Positions 51,168-58,889 of a stretch of DNA of 64,000 nt are shown one piece after another. The notes under the pieces are model-generated. The model made no database searches. It was not told where the DNA came from and saw nothing but the letters and a program-made list of their open reading frames with translations. Positions within the stretch are counted from its first letter, which is position 1; each line of letters opens with the position of its first letter. Both the position numbers and the translations under genes were made by a program. The stretch comes from an uncultured Candidatus Saccharibacteria bacterium (GTDB lineage: Bacteria > Patescibacteriota > Saccharimonadia > Saccharimonadales > Saccharimonadaceae), in assembly GCA_938043965.1 (NCBI GenBank), contig CALIQQ010000004.1:1-64000 (forward strand). Direction: 5' to 3'.

Positions 51168-53435
51168 TTAGCGAGCGATACAACGTACAGAGAAACCATA
51201 GTTCTTACTGCTGAAGTTCGCAGGGTAGACATACGAGGTATTTAGGAGCAAATGGTAGGCGTTGCTGCTCGAGTTCACCGTAGAGGACCAATAGTAGCCG
51301 CTTGAGCCCTGATAGCCGCGCGAGCTACTGTGCACGCGACCGGAAAAAGTGAAGTCTGCATTAGCCGTTAAATCAGAAATGGAGCTATATCTATTATTGA
51401 GTGCTTCAAATTCACCACCATTTCCACTAGTTGGTAACCTCCAGCCTTTTGAACAGATAGAGACAGTGGCGTTTTGGCCTTGAGTAGACATGGACTGGGT
51501 ACCGGTGCCAGCGGTAGCGGTATACCAAGTATAGAGGCCGCCGTCTGAGTCTACATAGGCGTTTGAGGTGTTATTGGAACTAAAGCCGTTGATCGAGGAA
51601 GCCGGAATAGTGTAGTTAGTCGTGACGTCGGAGTCAGTTGAGGTGAGGGTTTTATTGATAATTCTAAGATTCTGCGTCATCCAGCATTTGCCATCTTTTA
51701 GCTTAGCTACGGTGTAAGTATTACCGTCACGAATATCTCTTAGAGTTGCAGTTTGATGTTCTTTTGCATTGGCACAAATCTCTGGCGTCATATCCTGCAT
51801 ATTGGCAATATTATCAAAAGTAAGCTTGTCGTCAGCGATACAGCGCACGGAAAAACCACTATATTTTCCATCAGCATGGACTGGATTAACGTCTCCTGAA
51901 TTTTGTAGCCCCATATAGTAGGCACCATTATTAGAGACTGTAGTAGAGGACCAATAGTAGCCAATTAAGCCTTGCTGGCCACGCATACTATTGTACACAC
52001 CACCAGCAAGAGTAAAGTTTGCTGGATCAGAATTTATCATTGATCCGTATGATGGATAATTAGCAGAAAGAATCTTGAATTCACCGTTATTACCACCAGT
52101 TGGCAACCTCCAGCCTTTTGGACAAATGGAAGCCGGAGCGTTCTGGCCCTGGACAGCAATTGCGGTGGTACCAGTACCAGCGGTAGCAGCATGCCAGGTG
52201 TAGAAACCGCCATCTGAGTCTACGTAGGCGTTTGAAGTGTCGTAAGAGCTGAAGCCGTTGATCGAGGAGGCTGGGATAGTATAGTTAGCGGTAACATTGG
52301 AGTCAGCCGGAGTAATAGTCTTTCCGGCGATACGGAGGTTCTGGGTCATCCAGCATTTGCCATCAGCGAGTTTTGAGACGGTGTAAGTGTTATTGTCCCT
52401 AGTATCGGTGAGAGTGACAGTTGGAACGTAGTTTGGGTCTCCGTGGCGGGAGCCGTCAGTGTCGAGCTGAGTAGCATTTCTATTTGGAGTAGTGTTAGCC
52501 CTACAGATATTTGGGTTCATCTGTTGCATGTTAGAAATCGTGTAGATGCCCTTAGGTTTTAGCTTCCATTTAGCAGTAAGCGTTATTTCGTCTGCATTGG
52601 TAGGGTTAATGTCTACATTAGCGTTATCACTATAAGTAACCGCCGAAGTAGTAGGATTGTTCGTTGTAGCAATCCAACCCATAAACTCATAATCGGTGCG
52701 GGTTGGGGTGAAATCAGCGAGGTTGACTTTTGTACCATAGGATAGTTGTCTGTCGGTGTAGACTGCACCTGGTTTGCCGGTACCCTGATCTAGGTTGAAT
52801 TTTAGAGTGTATTGTAAGCATTCTGGTTTTACATTCACGGTATAGACTAGGTCGTTAGTGTAGGTACCAGATGGAATAGTATCATCAGTCTTAACAGCAT
52901 AGGTAAGATTGAGGTTTTCTGGAGTAGTAGTGGAAGCGGTAGCTGAGGTGGTGTTGTAGATGGTAGCTGGGGATTGGTCTTTGGTTGGGACTGGTAGATA
53001 ATTATTGTTATCTAAGGTGTAACCCCAAGAATTATCGGTTAGGTTTCCGGTGGTTGCAATTGAAGCAATAGTTTTAGTTAAAGTATCCGTTCCTTGTCTT
53101 TCGAGGTTATTGTGAGATTTATTAGTGGAGAGAGTGATAGTGGCACCTTTTTTACAGGAGTTAGTGATTTTTAGGGCTGTGGTTTTAGAATAGATTTTTT
53201 GGGTTGGAGTTGGAGTAATGTTAATAGTGACATTATCTTCTGTGGCGAGAGAAATAGTGCCAGCTGGAGTGGAGACTTTAGCAGTATTTTCGGTTTCAGC
53301 ATTAGAAGAGACGATGGGAGAAAAGAGCGAAAAAGCCACAAAACCCAGTATTAGCATAGAGGCAAAAAGACCCAAGCCGCCTAGTGTTTTATAAAAACTT
53401 TTTATCTCCAACACTCGACATTTGTGTTTACTCAT
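51168..53435 (-). CDS. Surface protein with a Listeria-Bacteroides repeat and two FISUMP domains
   Basis: 755 aa from ATG 53435; the frame continues upstream to 53546 but overlaps ftsL and lacks a start signal. A membrane anchor or signal at about 18-42 (LGLFASMLILGFVAFSLFSP) is followed by a Thr/Asn-rich beta region, a Flg_new/InlB-like repeat at about 207-295 (YGTKVNLADF...YEFMGWIATT), and two FISUMP domains at about 298-532 and 540-755, each with DGKCWMTQNLRI, ICPKGWRLPT or ICSKGWRLPT, GYYWSST and GFSVRCIA. The protein ends right after the second domain, with no sorting signal. The coding DNA has reversed skew compared with its neighbours. Likely an adhesin or host-contact protein. Confidence 0.78.
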   Translation of the reverse strand: MSKHKCRVLEIKSFYKTLGGLGLFASMLILGFVAFSLFSPIVSSNAETENTAKVSTPAGTISLATEDNVTINITPTPTQKIYSKTTALKITNSCKKGATITLSTNKSHNNLERQGTDTLTKTIASIATTGNLTDNSWGYTLDNNNYLPVPTKDQSPATIYNTTSATASTTTPENLNLTYAVKTDDTIPSGTYTNDLVYTVNVKPECLQYTLKFNLDQGTGKPGAVYTDRQLSYGTKVNLADFTPTRTDYEFMGWIATTNNPTTSAVTYSDNANVDINPTNADEITLTAKWKLKPKGIYTISNMQQMNPNICRANTTPNRNATQLDTDGSRHGDPNYVPTVTLTDTRDNNTYTVSKLADGKCWMTQNLRIAGKTITPADSNVTANYTIPASSINGFSSYDTSNAYVDSDGGFYTWHAATAGTGTTAIAVQGQNAPASICPKGWRLPTGGNNGEFKILSANYPSYGSMINSDPANFTLAGGVYNSMRGQQGLIGYYWSSTTVSNNGAYYMGLQNSGDVNPVHADGKYSGFSVRCIADDKLTFDNIANMQDMTPEICANAKEHQTATLRDIRDGNTYTVAKLKDGKCWMTQNLRIINKTLTSTDSDVTTNYTIPASSINGFSSNNTSNAYVDSDGGLYTWYTATAGTGTQSMSTQGQNATVSICSKGWRLPTSGNGGEFEALNNRYSSISDLTANADFTFSGRVHSSSRGYQGSSGYYWSSTVNSSSNAYHLLLNTSYVYPANFSSKNYGFSVRCIAR

Positions 53436-53460
53436 CACCCCAATATCCTTTTTATTTAAA

Positions 53461-53513
53461 AATAACAGCCTTATTCTAGCTGTTATTATATAACTACGTC
53501 TAAAAAAGCACAA
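53461..53513 (-). promoter_or_regulatory. Overlapping ftsL terminator and FISUMP-gene promoter
   Basis: Minus-strand AATAACAGC/GCTGTTATT (+ 53461-53469, 53479-53487) is a 9-bp hairpin followed by TTTTT. Its first arm overlaps a TATAAT (+ 53485-53490) with TTGTGC 17 nt upstream, which would drive the surface-protein gene. Confidence 0.65.
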
Positions 53514-53523
53514 GTGGAATAAA

Positions 53524-53934
53524 TTATTCTGCGTATTCTGCCGCACCGGAATTCACCATCGCTGCCGCCACCTTTGAATTATTCGAATTTGCAATCGAAG
53601 TCAATCTTGCTCTCTCGACCGCCAAGTCGCTCTTTTTTGCTTCAAGATCATCGATCTGTGTCGAAAGACCCGACAATTTATAGTCAAAGTTTGTTGCTTT
53701 TGCACTTTGATCCACATAAATTAGGCCTAAATTTAAAAGTAGCGTGAAAAATACCGCCACTAAAGCCATACTACCTAGTTTTTTACTACCTGAAAATTTA
53801 ATTGTATTGCGATTGCGTGAAAAACCCGTCGAAAAAGCTCCGAAGTTTTCACCCATTCCAAATTCTCTTGTCGCATTACCACGCCACTCTTTTACGTCAG
53901 CCCTGCGCCTTGCCGTATAAGTTCCGTTTCGCAT
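53524..53934 (-). CDS. ftsL: FtsL/DivIC-like septum protein
   Basis: 136 aa: basic cytoplasmic N-terminus, one membrane helix near 53-72 (LGSMALVAVFFTLLLNLGLIY) and a coiled coil near 82-125 (LSGLSTQIDDLEAKKSDLAV...). This is the form of FtsL, a bitopic scaffold of the divisome. Sequence alone is not diagnostic in this family; position after rsmH supports the call. GAGG lies before the ATG. It follows a 285-nt folded spacer. Confidence 0.7.
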   Translation of the reverse strand: MRNGTYTARRRADVKEWRGNATREFGMGENFGAFSTGFSRNRNTIKFSGSKKLGSMALVAVFFTLLLNLGLIYVDQSAKATNFDYKLSGLSTQIDDLEAKKSDLAVERARLTSIANSNNSKVAAAMVNSGAAEYAE

Positions 53935-53939
53935 TTTTC

Positions 53940-54218
53940 CTCGCTTAAATGTTTATGTTTCTTTTTATTTTTAAAATATCAAAATTCGAGCCACCAGTGT
54001 TTCAATTTCAGTCTTAGATCTGAGGTATATCTTAAAGCCGCACCACCGCATCGCTTTAAGATACCCTCAGGAAGGTCATATTTTTTTTAAAACACTCTGG
54101 TTAACTCACAACCAAAATCGAGTCTTCTCCGTTTAGCGAATCTGACCCGCCAGCTTTTGGGATTTTTAGCTCGCCTCATTAAGGTTACCCTAAAATCCCA
54201 AAAGTAAAAGTAGATTCA
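53940..54218 (-). other. Folded spacer between the 21-codon ORF and ftsL
   Basis: Hairpin A: CTGAGGTATATCTTAAAGC (+ 54020-54038) pairs with GCTTTAAGATACCCTCAG (54053-54070), one small bulge; on the minus RNA the 14-nt loop is GATGCGGTGGTGCG. Hairpin B: CTTTTGGGATTTTTA (54154-54168) pairs with TAAAATCCCAAAAG (54191-54204) around a 22-nt loop. CCAGTGTTT (53994-54002) can pair with AAACACTCTGG (54089-54099) to close hairpin A into a domain. Neither hairpin has a terminator-like T tract. It reads as a structured mRNA region of the division operon. Confidence 0.6.
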
Positions 54219-54284
54219 CTATCTAAAGTTGACTTTAATTTGTTCAGCTCGTGAATTGCTTTTTACAATGATTTGCTTTGGCAT
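54219..54284 (-). CDS. 21-residue ORF with a perfect Shine-Dalgarno
   Basis: ATG at 54284 to TAG at 54219 encodes a 21-aa basic peptide beginning MPKQIIVKSNSRAEQ and ending KVNFR. AAAGGAGG (54290-54297) stands 5 nt before the ATG, the best ribosome site in the cluster. It lies 86 nt after rsmH and just before the two large hairpins, as a leader peptide or a small protein would. No family recognised. Confidence 0.55.
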   Translation of the reverse strand: MPKQIIVKSNSRAEQIKVNFR

Positions 54285-54370
54285 ATTTGCCTCCTTTATG
54301 TTTTGTTTTTATTTTTATCAATCTAGTTCTAGCCAGCTTCACTCCGGTCGCAAAAGTTTCAATTAGTTTC

Positions 54371-55270
54371 CTAATTGATTTTTCTTGCTACTCGAAGTTT
54401 CGCACTTCTAGCTCTAGAGTTGATAGCTAACTCCAGTTTCTCCGCCATAATTGGACTTTTTGTCACTAGTTCAAATTCCGATTCTAAGCCCAAGGTCGAA
54501 TGCTCTTTAAAATACTTTTTCACTAGCCTATCTTCTAAGCTATGAAAAGTAATAATCGCTACTCGTCCGTTTTTATTCAGTAATTTCGGTAGGTTCGGTA
54601 AAGTCCGTTCGATAATCGAAAGCTCGTCGTTTACAGCAATTCTAATCGCTTGAAACACCTGTGTTGCCGGATGTTTACCGTGCCACTTCGTTCCCTTCGC
54701 TTTCGAGATATACTTCCCAAAAGCAATCGCATTAGCCAGTTCTAAAGTATCTCGCCAAGGTCGCCCCTCGACAATCTCTCTAGCATGCTTCTGTGCTAAG
54801 CCTGCGCCTTCTTCGCCGTATTCCATTAAGATTTTTACTATTTCCCTCGGGTGCCATTTATTCACAATGTCTGATGCCGTCATTTTTTGTGACTCATCCA
54901 TGCGCATATCTAGTGGTCCCGTTTTTGAGAACGAAAAACCTCGCTCAGAATTATCTAACTGCGGAGATGAAACCCCAAAATCCGCAAGTATCATATCAAA
55001 AGTCTTTCCACACTCGATTAAGGATTGCGTAGCACTATAAAAATCATCTTTTATTATCTCAACTTCACCATTCAGGTTCTTCGTGAGATATGAGATCGCA
55101 TTCTCGTCTCGATCGACGAGCGTTGCGCCTTTATAATTCTGCGTAACCGCCAAAATCTTACTTGCATGTCCCGCGTATCCGGCAGTCAGATCTAAATAGG
55201 TCTCACCTTTTTTCGGATTCAGGTTTGCAATTACTTCTTGACACAATACTGGTATATGGAGTTCTTCCAT
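54371..55270 (-). CDS. rsmH: 16S rRNA (cytosine-N4) methyltransferase
   Basis: RsmH methylates C1402 of 16S rRNA. The 299-aa protein opens HIPVLCQEVIANLNPKKGETYLDLTAGYAGH at residues 4-34 (family HxPVL...DGTxGxGGH), then FGVSSPQLDNSERGFSF near 98 and DMRMD near 119, and ends with ITFHSLEDRLVKKYFKEHS and KSPIMA. On the minus strand TGgTATAAT (+ 55278-55286) ends 7 nt before the ATG, hence leaderless. It begins the second half of the cell-division cluster. Confidence 0.93.
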   Translation of the reverse strand: MEELHIPVLCQEVIANLNPKKGETYLDLTAGYAGHASKILAVTQNYKGATLVDRDENAISYLTKNLNGEVEIIKDDFYSATQSLIECGKTFDMILADFGVSSPQLDNSERGFSFSKTGPLDMRMDESQKMTASDIVNKWHPREIVKILMEYGEEGAGLAQKHAREIVEGRPWRDTLELANAIAFGKYISKAKGTKWHGKHPATQVFQAIRIAVNDELSIIERTLPNLPKLLNKNGRVAIITFHSLEDRLVKKYFKEHSTLGLESEFELVTKSPIMAEKLELAINSRARSAKLRVARKIN

Positions 55271-55283
55271 AACCTATATTATA

Positions 55284-55700
55284 CCATATAGATTATTATT
55301 TTCGTTTGAGCCCGGTCAACTAGAAACTTTAGCATTTTTGTTTTTGTAAAATGTTTGTTTAAGTTCTATACAATAAGTACCATAATTTGCCCGCTTACGC
55401 TAAACATATCATTATAGTAGTTGAGAGATTATTGTGTAGGTTGTTTTTGAGTTAATTGGGAGGTTTTGTTTAAGAAGAACTAAGGTTTTTGATGACGTGT
55501 ATCCTCAAGACACGTGCCAAAACTCCTAGTTGACCGACCTCAAACATTTTTAATGTACAGAAAAAGAACCGCCGCTTTACTGTTTCTTTTTCGTCAGACG
55601 AATTACTTCGTAGTTGAACTCGTTTTGTATCTTTGTCGTCTGATCTTTCATCTTTTGTTCTTTTTATTTGTGGTTTTTATTTCTTGCTTTCCACTGACTT
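55284..55700 (-). ncRNA. Structured, gene-free region upstream of rsmH; possible RNA with its own promoter
   Basis: Minus-strand helices: TCAGACGA/TCGTCTGA (+ 55594-55601, 55636-55643); GAAAAAGAA/TTCTTTTTC (55560-55568, 55584-55592); and an ACGTGT/ACACGT hairpin (55495-55500, 55510-55515) extended by flanking GTTTT/AAAAC. No ORF of note. The promoter at 55702-55730 would begin transcription near 55695, and rsmH has its own leaderless promoter, so a separate RNA of up to about 400 nt is plausible. Its 3' end is not clear. Confidence 0.5.
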
Positions 55701-55701
55701 A

Positions 55702-55730
55702 AGTATAACCAATTTAAATTGCTAATGCAA
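55702..55730 (-). promoter_or_regulatory. Minus-strand promoter in the ftsQ-rsmH gap
   Basis: TTGCAT (+ 55725-55730), 17-nt spacer, TATACT (+ 55702-55707). Confidence 0.65.
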
Positions 55731-55767
55731 GTACTTTTTCTACCTTTTCTTCACAGATTTTTCAGAG

Positions 55768-55799
55768 TTTTCCACAAGCTCATCTGTTCCTGTGGATAA
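55768..55799. promoter_or_regulatory. Pair of DnaA-box-like sequences in inverted orientation
   Basis: TGTGGATAA (55791-55799) is the exact complement of the consensus box TTATCCACA; TTTTCCACA (55768-55776) differs at one base. They face each other 14 nt apart, 8 nt beyond the ftsQ stop codon. Confidence 0.5.
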
Positions 55800-55806
55800 C
55801 TAGTTT

Positions 55807-56346
55807 TTACTGCCCCTTATAATACGCTCTGCCTACAATTCTCACGTCGACATAAACCGCTTTTTTCTGCTGTTTCGACAAATGCTTAATCATTCTTACT
55901 GCATCTTCTGCCGACTCTGCCGTATTTCGATCCACATGTATCTTAAAAAATGGCTCAACCCCCTCTAGAAAAATATCTATTTCCCTAGCCGTATTCGCCG
56001 GCACAATCGCCTTTGAGACTCGATACCCTAAGTTCAAAAAATCTTCTTCCAGCATCCCAACTGTCGTTTTTATCTTATCGGTAATATAGCCTGCCCCAGC
56101 CGCATCTACAATTTCCACTTTTGGCTGGTATTTTTTCTCATTTTGATTCGATAGCTCACTCTTCTTTCGCTCAACTACTGCGTTCATTGCCAGCCCAGCC
56201 ACCACCACAATCACCAACGTCAGCCCCGCAAAAAACATCATAATCGAGATTTTCTTGCGTTTTTCTTCCTTTCGTCTCGACTCCATCCGTTCTGATTCCG
56301 AAACCGCACGCTCGCGCTCAGAAACAATCGTCTGCCCAATTTTCAT
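55807..56346 (-). CDS. ftsQ: FtsQ/DivIB-like division protein, short
   Basis: 179 aa: a charged cytoplasmic N-terminus, a membrane helix near 35-55 (MMFFAGLTLVIVVVAGLAM) and an extracytoplasmic domain that ends with the FtsQ-like strand KAVYVDVRIVGRAYYKG (family yvDlR...r.y.K). FtsQ links early and late divisome parts. The POTRA domain seems reduced or absent, as the protein is about 80-100 residues shorter than usual. TGcTAAAAT (+ 56353-56361) ends 6 nt before the ATG. Its place after murG matches the usual cluster order. Confidence 0.65.
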   Translation of the reverse strand: MKIGQTIVSERERAVSESERMESRRKEEKRKKISIMMFFAGLTLVIVVVAGLAMNAVVERKKSELSNQNEKKYQPKVEIVDAAGAGYITDKIKTTVGMLEEDFLNLGYRVSKAIVPANTAREIDIFLEGVEPFFKIHVDRNTAESAEDAVRMIKHLSKQQKKAVYVDVRIVGRAYYKGQ

Positions 56347-56367
56347 ATTTCTATTTTAGCATAAGCT

Positions 56368-57609
56368 CTATGACTTATTGGCACCAATTTCCACTAAGAT
56401 ATCCGCCAACCTCTCCGCCGCATCCGTTTTTGATTCCTCGTGCAACTTTTTCGCGAGTTCGGCTCGTTTTACCTCATCTTTTACTAAAGTTCTTGCTGCC
56501 TCTAGTAGTAGCTCCGGTTTCTGTTCCATTTCGTTATCTGGCACCACTAAGACCGCGCCGAGTTCTTCTAGCCGATCTGCATTTTTTGATTGATGCGCAC
56601 CAGGTAGTTTCTCGAACGGCACTAAAATCACCGCCTTAGCCAATGTCGCCAACTCCGCAATCGTTGTCGCCCCCGCTCTTGAAATCACTACGTCTGCCGC
56701 ACCCAACAATTCATGCATACTTGGCGAAAATTTCCATAGTCTAAAGTTCGACTTTAGCTTCGCCTTGTCCCATTCCTCGTATTTTTTTAGTTCAAGCATT
56801 TTTTCATAGTGCTTACGCCCCGCCACCAGCCCTACGCTCGCCACCTCTAAAAGTTCCGGCAAAATCTCTTTCACCGCAAGGTTAATATGCTCTGCTCCTT
56901 GCGAACCACCCGTAATCATCACTAACGGCCGCTCCGGGTCAAACCCTGTCGCACGCTTCAGCTGCTTTTGTGTCGTACTTGAAACTTTCTTATATTCATT
57001 TGCCACTGGAATCCCCACTAAGACCCAATTTTCTCGCCCCTTAATTCCTTCGTCAAAAGCGCTCCCCATCGCCACCACTTTTGCCTTTTTCATCAACATA
57101 CGATTTGCTAAACCCGCTACTGCATCCGACTCATGAATCACATACGGAATCTTTAAAAGCTGCGCCACCTTCCCCACTGGCAGCCCCACAAACCCTCCTT
57201 TTAGAAAAATCACATCTGGTCGATTTTGCTTTGGCAGCAACCTAAAGAACGCTTGCAAAAGCCCTCGGATAAAACCTAAGAAACCCACCAAATTTCCAAT
57301 CGTCACATCTTTCAAAGTTTTCGCATTATTGTCAAAATAATCCCGTAGCTTTAAGTTAGCATAACGGTGAAACTTCCCAGCTGCGATTCGTCGTACCTTG
57401 ATGTAAGGGTTTTTCGCTGAGCCCAATTTATCTTCATCCCCCCAATGCACTCCGATCTCTGTTGTGATTTTCACAACATTCTTATAATAGCGTTTATCCG
57501 TCCAAAACTCGATTTTTGTCCTTGGTCGATTCTCTAAAATTTTGCGCACCACTGCTACTGCCGGCGTGATATGCCCACCTGACCCACCGCCGACGACTAG
57601 AATTTTCAT
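56368..57609 (-). CDS. murG: UDP-GlcNAc:lipid I N-acetylglucosaminyltransferase MurG
   Basis: MurG adds GlcNAc to lipid I to make lipid II on the inner face of the membrane. The 413-aa GT28 enzyme has GGGSGGHITPAVAV at 7-20, HESDAVAGLANR near 159, the nucleotide-sugar site ITGGSQGAEHIN near 233, and SRAGATTIAEL near 320 followed by VPFEKLPGAHQSKNA. Loops near residues 65-110 are longer than in E. coli. It overlaps the end of ftsW by 4 nt and has AGGAGG. Confidence 0.92.
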   Translation of the reverse strand: MKILVVGGGSGGHITPAVAVVRKILENRPRTKIEFWTDKRYYKNVVKITTEIGVHWGDEDKLGSAKNPYIKVRRIAAGKFHRYANLKLRDYFDNNAKTLKDVTIGNLVGFLGFIRGLLQAFFRLLPKQNRPDVIFLKGGFVGLPVGKVAQLLKIPYVIHESDAVAGLANRMLMKKAKVVAMGSAFDEGIKGRENWVLVGIPVANEYKKVSSTTQKQLKRATGFDPERPLVMITGGSQGAEHINLAVKEILPELLEVASVGLVAGRKHYEKMLELKKYEEWDKAKLKSNFRLWKFSPSMHELLGAADVVISRAGATTIAELATLAKAVILVPFEKLPGAHQSKNADRLEELGAVLVVPDNEMEQKPELLLEAARTLVKDEVKRAELAKKLHEESKTDAAERLADILVEIGANKS

Positions 57610-58880
57610 CTTCTCCTCCTATTATTAAATTGTCTATACTCAATCGTTTGCGCTCCGTTATTTCTAGCTGGCCCCGATACTACTGGCATTCTTTCATCGT
57701 CTGCCACTCTTTGTCTTGCCGTGTATTGCGATAACTGATAGATCAATCCTAGCGCCGCCCCAACTGCCATCATGCTAGTTCCACCATAAGATAATAACGG
57801 CAAAGTAATTCCCGTTAGCGGAATGATATTTGTCATCGCCGCCACATTCACCACTACATGCGTCATTATCCAAGCAAACACTCCCACAGCAATCAAACTA
57901 TTCTGATAATCCACAGAATAATCTGCCACCCTTAAAACTCGTAGTAGTAGCCACGCAAATCCCATTAAAATTAGGCATAGATTCAAGAAGCCAAAAGTTT
58001 CACCCATAATCGCAAACACCGAGTCGTTAATCGATTCCGGCAAATAGCCTGTCGCCTGCACCGAATTACCAATCCCCACCCCTAGTAGTCCGCCCGAACC
58101 AATCGCAATCAAGGCGTTTTCGATGTGGTAAGACTTTGCGTCCGCTTTCTCTTTTTTCTCACCCGTTTCACTCGTCTTCCCGCCAAAATAAGTCGTCACC
58201 CTCTCTCGTCGGTGTGGCGAGGTCATAATCGCACCCACCCCAAGTATCACTGCAGCAGCCATCACTAACATAAAACTTCTCAACGGCACACCTGACTGCA
58301 GCAACATGAATAGCGCAATCACCGCAATCGGTATCCCTGAGCCCATATCTTTTTGCGCTACCACAATAAAAAACAGCGATAATCCCAGTGAGCCTAGAAA
58401 TCGCACCAAAAATTCTTTACTATGTAAAATGTTCTTTCCTTTTTCGTTATATTTTCCAAATAGAGTTGCAAGATATAAAATCATCGCAAACTTCACAAAT
58501 TCAGCCGGTTGAATCGATAGCCCTCCTACCGCAATCCAGCGACATGCCCCTAGTTCACATTTAGCTAGCGGTAATTTCACTACCTGCGAAATCGCCAGCA
58601 GGAGACAGGCCGACAGTGCTATAGCCAAGGCCACCTCAGAAGCTTTTTCAATTTTCTTATAATTAAGCACTTTTGCAAACACAAAAAACATCGCCAACGC
58701 CGACCCTACCGAAATCAGCTGACGTAAAAAGAAAAAATTATTCGAGTACTGCGTTTTACCTAGCGCTGCATTCAAAAAATTTGCTCGCACCGGACCAATC
58801 GTATACATCACCAATAATCCCAGCCCCATCAGTATGAGCATAAGCATTATGATAAGAAAATCGCCTCTGTGTTTTCGCAA
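57606..58880 (-). CDS. ftsW: SEDS-family peptidoglycan polymerase FtsW
   Basis: FtsW polymerises lipid II at the septum together with a class B PBP. The 424-aa protein has about ten membrane helices, a QPAEFVKFAMILYLA block near 131-145 (family Q.sE..K), SGVPLRSFM, and the periplasmic loop and NIIPLTGITLPLLSYGG near 354-370. The start is a TTG with AAGGAGG 4 nt upstream; no ATG fits. It lies between mraY and murG, with which it shares function. Confidence 0.9.
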   Translation of the reverse strand: MRKHRGDFLIIMLMLILMGLGLLVMYTIGPVRANFLNAALGKTQYSNNFFFLRQLISVGSALAMFFVFAKVLNYKKIEKASEVALAIALSACLLLAISQVVKLPLAKCELGACRWIAVGGLSIQPAEFVKFAMILYLATLFGKYNEKGKNILHSKEFLVRFLGSLGLSLFFIVVAQKDMGSGIPIAVIALFMLLQSGVPLRSFMLVMAAAVILGVGAIMTSPHRRERVTTYFGGKTSETGEKKEKADAKSYHIENALIAIGSGGLLGVGIGNSVQATGYLPESINDSVFAIMGETFGFLNLCLILMGFAWLLLRVLRVADYSVDYQNSLIAVGVFAWIMTHVVVNVAAMTNIIPLTGITLPLLSYGGTSMMAVGAALGLIYQLSQYTARQRVADDERMPVVSGPARNNGAQTIEYRQFNNRRRR

Positions 58881-58889
58881 AATGCCTCC

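Noticed and set aside
53436..53546. 37-codon N-terminal extension of the FISUMP protein
   Set aside because: It overlaps the end of ftsL, has no ribosome site, and the ATG at 53435 is preceded by GGGGTG and starts a normal membrane-anchor region.
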